Shown: piece after piece, positions 59,699-64,000 of the stretch
Layout: every line of letters starts with the position of its first letter
Position numbering within the stretch: position 1 is the first letter of the stretch
Source: Sediminicola luteus
GTDB lineage: Bacteria > Bacteroidota > Bacteroidia > Flavobacteriales > Flavobacteriaceae
Direction: 5' to 3'
Length of the DNA: 64,000 bases
Assembly (NCBI RefSeq): GCF_002514735.1
Contig: NZ_NBWU01000001.1
Span: forward strand, 868,001-932,000
Notes under the pieces: generated by a model
Told to the model about the DNA's origin: nothing
The model's input: the letters and a program-made list of their open reading frames with translations, nothing else
Database searches by the model: none
Translations under genes and position numbers: made by a program

Positions 59699-60786
59699 GA
59701 ACAGTAACTCTTTTTTTGACCCTAGGTCTGGCAATCTGGACGATTTCCTGCGAAAAATCGGAGGTTCAAGCTGTAACCCCACCGGATGCGCTACTAACCG
59801 ACGGAAAAATCATCGTAAAAAACCCCCAACCCACTACACTGATCCCCAAAGAGATGAGCAAATCCGTTCCCTTTAACGCACGTCATGGGCATGAGGTCTT
59901 GGTATTCCATAAAAAACTTTGGGTAATCGCCGGAGATGGTATGGGCGATTTCTATAACGATGTTTGGGCCAGTGAAGATGGCCTACATTGGGAGACCATG
60001 GTTGAAACGGCCCCATTCTTGGGCCGACGCCATTTTGGCGCCTCGGTAATGCAGGATCAAATTTGGTTGGTCGGGGGCGAATTAGGCCAGCCCAACAACC
60101 TAACGCAGACCAATGAGGTGTGGACCTCAAAAAACGGATCGGAATGGTTTCAGGTCGAACCCAAATCCCCGAATGCCATTTTTTCACCTAGAAGAAGGCA
60201 TACCCTGACCACCTTTAATGATAAATTGTTCCTAGTTGCCGGGGGCACCCATGGCACCTATGGGCAATCGCGTAACGATGTTTGGAGTACAAAAGATGGA
60301 GCGGAATGGAAAATCGCCATTTTTAACGCGCCTTTTGCCCCCAGGGAAGATCATGCCGCCTTGGTGTTCGAAGACCGACTTTGGATTGTTGGTGGTTTTA
60401 GCAAGACAACGGGCAATCCGGTTTTCTTAAATGATGTCTGGTTCACCAAAAACGGGGTCGATTGGCATCAGGCTACCGAAAATGCCGCCTTTACCGCCCG
60501 AAGGGGACACAGCCTAACTACCGACGGAGACTATATGTACCTCATCGGGGGCGATTCCGAAGACTATGTATACCATAACGATATTTGGCGCAGTGCCAAT
60601 GGTATCGATTGGGAAATGGTGACTACCGAAGACAGTTCTTTTGGTCCACGATCCGATCATGCCTCGGTCTATTTTAACCAATTACATTGGATCATTAACG
60701 GCTATCCGATCTACAGTGCCTTCGAAAACGGCAGCGTTGACCAATGGGGCTTTTACGATGACATTTGGGCTTTTGAAACCAACTAA
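59695..60786 (+). CDS. Kelch-type propeller lipoprotein
   Basis: 363 aa. Signal peptide, lipobox ISC, then EKSEVQAV. Six kelch-like blades with RHGHEVLVFHKKLWVIAG, RRHFGASVMQDQIWLVGG, RRHTLTTFNDKLFLVAGG, REDHAALVFEDRLWIVGG, RRGHSLTTDGDYMYLIGG and RSDHASVYFNQLHWIING (each under 20 residues), alternating with W-S/T-K-[DN]-G-x-[ED]-W. Expected to be a six-bladed propeller on the surface. Its start is coupled to array lipoprotein 4. Confidence 0.85.
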   Translation: MRTVTLFLTLGLAIWTISCEKSEVQAVTPPDALLTDGKIIVKNPQPTTLIPKEMSKSVPFNARHGHEVLVFHKKLWVIAGDGMGDFYNDVWASEDGLHWETMVETAPFLGRRHFGASVMQDQIWLVGGELGQPNNLTQTNEVWTSKNGSEWFQVEPKSPNAIFSPRRRHTLTTFNDKLFLVAGGTHGTYGQSRNDVWSTKDGAEWKIAIFNAPFAPREDHAALVFEDRLWIVGGFSKTTGNPVFLNDVWFTKNGVDWHQATENAAFTARRGHSLTTDGDYMYLIGGDSEDYVYHNDIWRSANGIDWEMVTTEDSSFGPRSDHASVYFNQLHWIINGYPIYSAFENGSVDQWGFYDDIWAFETN

Positions 60787-60796
60787 AATATAGGCT

Positions 60797-61597
60797 ATGA
60801 AGATTTTGAAACTCCTTCTATTCGGATGCCTTGTTTTACTAAGTTCCTGTTCCAATGACGACGGAATTGAAACAACACCCATGCCTAAGACGGAAACCAT
60901 TTCGGTACCTACTTCGGTTTTTATGGAATACCATACGGGCGAAACCGTAGACTATTCAATGCACTATTCGGCCAATAACCAACTCGAACGGATTGAATAC
61001 AACCGAAACTTCGATGGGCTCGCCAATAAGGCCCTAGTCGATTTTACGTATAACCAGAACGGACAATTGATCGAGGTGATGACTACCAATACCATCATCG
61101 ATAAACAATTCCAAATCGCATTTCAATACTATGAAGATGGTACCATTGCCTACCTAAACGCCACCATGGATGGCGAAGCCAAAGCCTGGGACCTTTCTTA
61201 TTCGAAAAATGAAAACCAATATACCTTGGAAGGTGAACTGGCGACCATGCCCATGGTGTGGCAATTTGGCGACAACAATCAATTACAGACCCTAAGTATG
61301 GGTGAAACGGTTACCGAAATAACCTATACCAATGCCGAAAAAGGCTGTTTCCATGCAGTTCCTTTACAACCGGCCCACCGCATTTGGCATAGCATCATTT
61401 TTACCTATAACCACTTTGAGCTCTTGTATTTCTCACAAAACAGTATTGGATCGATTATTCATGCAGGGGGCCCAACTCCCCTAAGATTTTCCAACCACTT
61501 ACGGGATATGGCCGGTTATCCTATTTCATTCACCCTTAGCCAGGCACCCCATTTTTCCTCTAAATATACAATTCGGTATGAAAAACGTGAACTTTAA
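60797..61597 (+). CDS. Lipoprotein with YD-like repeats, A
   Basis: 266 aa. Lipobox LSSC, then SNDDGIE, an acidic export-type signal. Body of alternating short beta strands with N-N-Q-L-x-R/E-I-x-Y (HYSANNQLERIEYNRN, TYNQNGQLIEVMT, YYEDGTIAYLN), reminiscent of YD/RHS-type repeats. It shares layout and some motifs with the next gene (Y-T-x3-G-x-F-x2-x-x-L-P; a C-terminal G-Y-x-x-S-x2-Q), so they are apparent paralogues. Next gene overlaps it by 20 bp. Confidence 0.7.
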   Translation: MKILKLLLFGCLVLLSSCSNDDGIETTPMPKTETISVPTSVFMEYHTGETVDYSMHYSANNQLERIEYNRNFDGLANKALVDFTYNQNGQLIEVMTTNTIIDKQFQIAFQYYEDGTIAYLNATMDGEAKAWDLSYSKNENQYTLEGELATMPMVWQFGDNNQLQTLSMGETVTEITYTNAEKGCFHAVPLQPAHRIWHSIIFTYNHFELLYFSQNSIGSIIHAGGPTPLRFSNHLRDMAGYPISFTLSQAPHFSSKYTIRYEKREL

Positions 61598-62444
61598 CAA
61601 CCCTAACACTTGGGTGCTAATAAGCTGTTTCTTTTGCTGGCTGTTTATCGGCTGCTCCAAAGATGATGACCATTCGATGGAAGTAAAAGCGATCGCTAAA
61701 CCTTTTCGGATCATTTCGGACAGGACGGATGGCGATTATTCTTCCTATAGGTTCGTGTACGATGAAAAAGATCGGATCCAATCGATAGCGATGGTCATCG
61801 GCAAGCGGATTGCGGATAGTGACTTCGATCAAATCCTCAACGAATCGCAAATAACCTTCGGTTACCATAACGATGGCCAACTGAACACCATTCGTATGGA
61901 GCACCCCGAAGATGGGTTACAGGTACGATTCAATTGGAAATACGACACTCAAGGCGAGTTGACAGGTATGGAGGTAAATTGGCCCGACTCTTCACAAGAC
62001 TATACCCTCGAATACGATCCAAATTCCCGTAGATTGGACTATACGGCGGAATCGATAAGTTCGGCCTTCCCGTTTTGGGTCGACTTCGATACCAGTGGCA
62101 AACCCACAGCAGCTGCATTCGCCGGAAGCCAAAGGGTGTATACTTATTCCGATAGACAAGGTGCTTTTAAAGATATTGAGTTACCTAGGGCCCTTACCCT
62201 TTTTTCTCTGTATTTAAACATTATCTACGATCATACCATACCGCTTCAATTGGGCCAGCCCATGGTTCTTGACAGTTATGGCCTTGGATCGCAACATTAT
62301 CGGGCCAGTGGTTTTGAATACGATACCGAAGACCGGATTACCGGCTATTCATTAATCCAAGAACTACCGGAAGGAACACAGAACGATTTTCTTTTCAAAA
62401 TAGATTATTTAGATGAAACCATTACGAATGAAACCAGGCCCTAA
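61578..62444 (+). CDS. Lipoprotein with YD-like repeats, B
   Basis: 288 aa. Lipobox IGC, then SKDDDHS. Same design as the previous gene: DEKDRIQSI, YHNDGQLNTIRM, YDTQGELTGMEV, YDTEDRITGYSL. ATG 61578 is inside the preceding gene (20-bp overlap), so the pair is translationally coupled. No characterised domain recognised. Confidence 0.7.
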   Translation: MKNVNFNNPNTWVLISCFFCWLFIGCSKDDDHSMEVKAIAKPFRIISDRTDGDYSSYRFVYDEKDRIQSIAMVIGKRIADSDFDQILNESQITFGYHNDGQLNTIRMEHPEDGLQVRFNWKYDTQGELTGMEVNWPDSSQDYTLEYDPNSRRLDYTAESISSAFPFWVDFDTSGKPTAAAFAGSQRVYTYSDRQGAFKDIELPRALTLFSLYLNIIYDHTIPLQLGQPMVLDSYGLGSQHYRASGFEYDTEDRITGYSLIQELPEGTQNDFLFKIDYLDETITNETRP

Positions 62445-63153
62445 ACCCCTAAGTGCCGAATACCTAGCCACCCTAATGTTCTTGGGGTTTCTTGGCGCTT
62501 GCAGTTCGAACGACCCCCAGGTTCAAGAAACACCCATACAGTTCCAATACGCTTCCGATAGTATGGTCGTTAGGCTCGCATCTGCCGGTACCATACCAAA
62601 ACCAGAAATGGAATGGTCGGGCAATACCGGTAGTTTCTCATTGGTCGGCAATTTGGATGGCCTTGAGATCGATTCCGAGACCGGTGCCATTGAATGGACC
62701 CGCGACCTACCCATTGGCCATAATACGGTGCTGGTCAATGCCGTAAACGACCAAGGCAATTGGCATACCGGCTTCGTACTGACCAAGAGTGTCGAGAATA
62801 GCTTGTGGGCCGTATCCTATGCCGAACACGATAAGCCGGAAACGGAAGCTGCTACCTATTATTTGAGACTTGGGTATGACAACCAGCTGCAAGTATTGCC
62901 TTTGGACGACCCGGAAAACCCCATTGGCAAAGGAATTTGGCAACAAGTTGAAGATGCGGTGGTGATGCAGTTTTGCGACGACTGCCCCGAAATAACCCCA
63001 AAGGCAGTTTTAGAAAGACCCTCATTCCTTTTGGTGGAAGCCACGGCCAGAAACGACTCCCCATTCTATTTCATGCGTGGAAAACTGTATAACTATTCCA
63101 CAGCAAACTCAAGTAAGACCTTCAGCAAGAATTGTTACTTAGGGTTTGACTAA
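62428..63153 (+). CDS. Lipoprotein with putative Ig-like module
   Basis: 241 aa from ATG 62428 (ATG 62413, five codons upstream in the same frame, is possible). Lipobox LGAC, CSSNDPQVQE. Residues about 65-110 (LVGNLDGLEIDSETGAIEW, IGHNTVLVNAVNDQGN) match the putative Ig (He_PIG-like) pattern of extracellular proteins. Overlaps the previous gene by 17 bp. Cys-rich patch FCDDCPE near residue 190 may form a disulfide. Function unknown. Confidence 0.68.
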   Translation: MKPGPKPLSAEYLATLMFLGFLGACSSNDPQVQETPIQFQYASDSMVVRLASAGTIPKPEMEWSGNTGSFSLVGNLDGLEIDSETGAIEWTRDLPIGHNTVLVNAVNDQGNWHTGFVLTKSVENSLWAVSYAEHDKPETEAATYYLRLGYDNQLQVLPLDDPENPIGKGIWQQVEDAVVMQFCDDCPEITPKAVLERPSFLLVEATARNDSPFYFMRGKLYNYSTANSSKTFSKNCYLGFD

Positions 63154-63214
63154 GACCCACCCAATAATCCACAGGAATTTTATCCTCCTCTAACCCATTT
63201 AAACTAAAAAAACC

Positions 63215-63820
63215 ATGTTAAGAATACTGCTTTTCGTACTGATCTGCCCCCTAATCGGTTGGTGTCAACAACCCACAAAGATCACGGTCTCGGGCCAGGC
63301 TAGCCTTATACCTAAAGATATGGTATACAAGGCCAATATGACCTTAAGTAAAAACCTTGGGGGTAGCTCTCGAGACGATTATGAAATGTCGAACCTTAAA
63401 GATCTTTATACCTCACAATTACAAAAACAGGGAATGGCACTCAACAAGCTAGAAGAGTTTCCGTTGGACTATAAACTTACCTATTCGCATACCGAGGGTA
63501 CCAAATATGTTTTTAAGACACGTTCTTTAGAAGAATTTAATACCTTTCTCGACATCAGTTCGGTGGGACTGGAAAGGGGTTACGTTGACATCGAGACCAA
63601 AATCTCGACATCCGAAGCCTTACAACTTAAAAAAGCCGCCATAGACCATGCCCACCAACAGGCCGAACTCACGGCGGAAGCATTGGGTAAAAAACTAGGT
63701 GACATAGTTTCTATAGAAGAGGTTACCGCAATTCCTATTAATACCACCCACATTCTTTATTTTAAATTGCCATTGGAAGGGTATACCCACCATCTTAGCA
63801 TTACCTATACCTTAAAGTAA
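63215..63820 (+). CDS. SIMPL-type (DUF541) exported protein
   Basis: 201 aa with signal peptide (MLRILLFVLICPLIGWCQ). Pattern ITVSGQASLIPKDMVYKANMTLS, SEALQLKKAAIDHAHQQAELTAEALGKKLGDIVSIEEV (seen in sections) fits the SIMPL fold: a swapped beta-sandwich with the DHAHxxAExxAxxLGxxLG helix. Several oligomerise in the periplasm. Function not established. It lies 61 bp after the Ig-like lipoprotein and could be in the same transcript, ended by the terminator at 63864. Confidence 0.8.
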   Translation: MLRILLFVLICPLIGWCQQPTKITVSGQASLIPKDMVYKANMTLSKNLGGSSRDDYEMSNLKDLYTSQLQKQGMALNKLEEFPLDYKLTYSHTEGTKYVFKTRSLEEFNTFLDISSVGLERGYVDIETKISTSEALQLKKAAIDHAHQQAELTAEALGKKLGDIVSIEEVTAIPINTTHILYFKLPLEGYTHHLSITYTLK

Positions 63821-63863
63821 TTTCGGCCAAAAAGCCTCCCCACTAAAACCTATATAACAACCC

Positions 63864-63907
63864 AGCCATCCTTTGTAGCACATGCATCGGATGGCTATTC
63901 TTTTTTA
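63864..63907 (+). terminator. Rho-independent terminator ending the lipoprotein region
   Basis: Perfect stem AGCCATCC/GGATGGCT with a 17-nt loop followed by ATTCTTTTTT. Confidence 0.8.
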
Positions 63908-64000
63908 AATAGTTACACTGATAAAAATCATTGTTTATTTCGTTTTTGAAAAAATATATGTCGTCCATTTCCGGCATCTCTCTTTATACCCATTCTAAAT

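Overview
The window comes from a marine-type member of the Flavobacteriaceae (Bacteroidota). The evidence is a gliding/type IX secretion lipoprotein of the SprE/PorW type, an F-type ATP synthase operon lacking beta and epsilon, a TonB receptor with an N-terminal carboxypeptidase-like domain, a hybrid two-component regulator (HTCS), sulfatases, many lipoproteins with acidic residues after the lipobox cysteine, and promoter elements of the Bacteroidota form TAnnTTTG. I saw no rRNA, tRNA, CRISPR array, prophage or insertion sequence.

Layout. 0-5.5 kb is housekeeping: acyltransferase, trpS, a zinc-ribbon membrane protein, dprA, an HU/SPOR-domain protein and an acyl-CoA thioesterase. 5.6-8.6 kb is a three-gene minus-strand module (Cys/His-rich small protein, TonB receptor, Fur-family regulator). 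It looks inserted, because it is bracketed by two copies of the 3' end of the thioesterase gene, and a perfect 7-1-7 palindrome lies at its promoter. 8.8-14.4 kb is envelope and nucleotide housekeeping on the minus strand (DsbA-like, EnvC-like, DUF4292 lipoprotein, TPR protein, dut, lipid-linked sugar flippase). 14.8-23.6 kb is a minus-strand block sprE - bactofilin - atpZ-like - small membrane protein - atpB-E-F-H-A-G, ending in a terminator. 23.8-29.0 kb holds plus-strand envelope proteins (an OmpA-like patch protein, a SusC-N-terminus/vWA fusion, a degenerate M23 protein, an NTF2-like protein). 29.1-34.5 kb holds two propeller lipoproteins and a MoxR ATPase/vWA pair. 34.6-39.7 kb has two toxin-antitoxin modules around a large Asp-box propeller protein, with a decayed ORF. 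39.9-51.3 kb has peptidase P, two sulfatases around a Crp/Fnr regulator, brnQ, thiL, a DUF559 nuclease and a rimK/aspartoacylase-like pair.

51.4-63.8 kb is the most unusual part. An orphan HTCS sensor-regulator and a GAF-AraC regulator precede nine consecutive or near-consecutive genes for lipoproteins. They include a four-repeat protein, a four-member paralogous family built from a lipobox, a Gly-X-Y collagen-like stretch (10-16 triplets; absent in one member) and a conserved C-terminal end motif, a kelch-type propeller, and three overlapping lipoprotein genes, two of them apparent paralogues. Nearly all have acidic residues right after the lipid-modified Cys, as expected for surface-exported Bacteroidota lipoproteins. 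I propose it as a candidate surface-structure locus; function is unknown and nothing here proves co-assembly.
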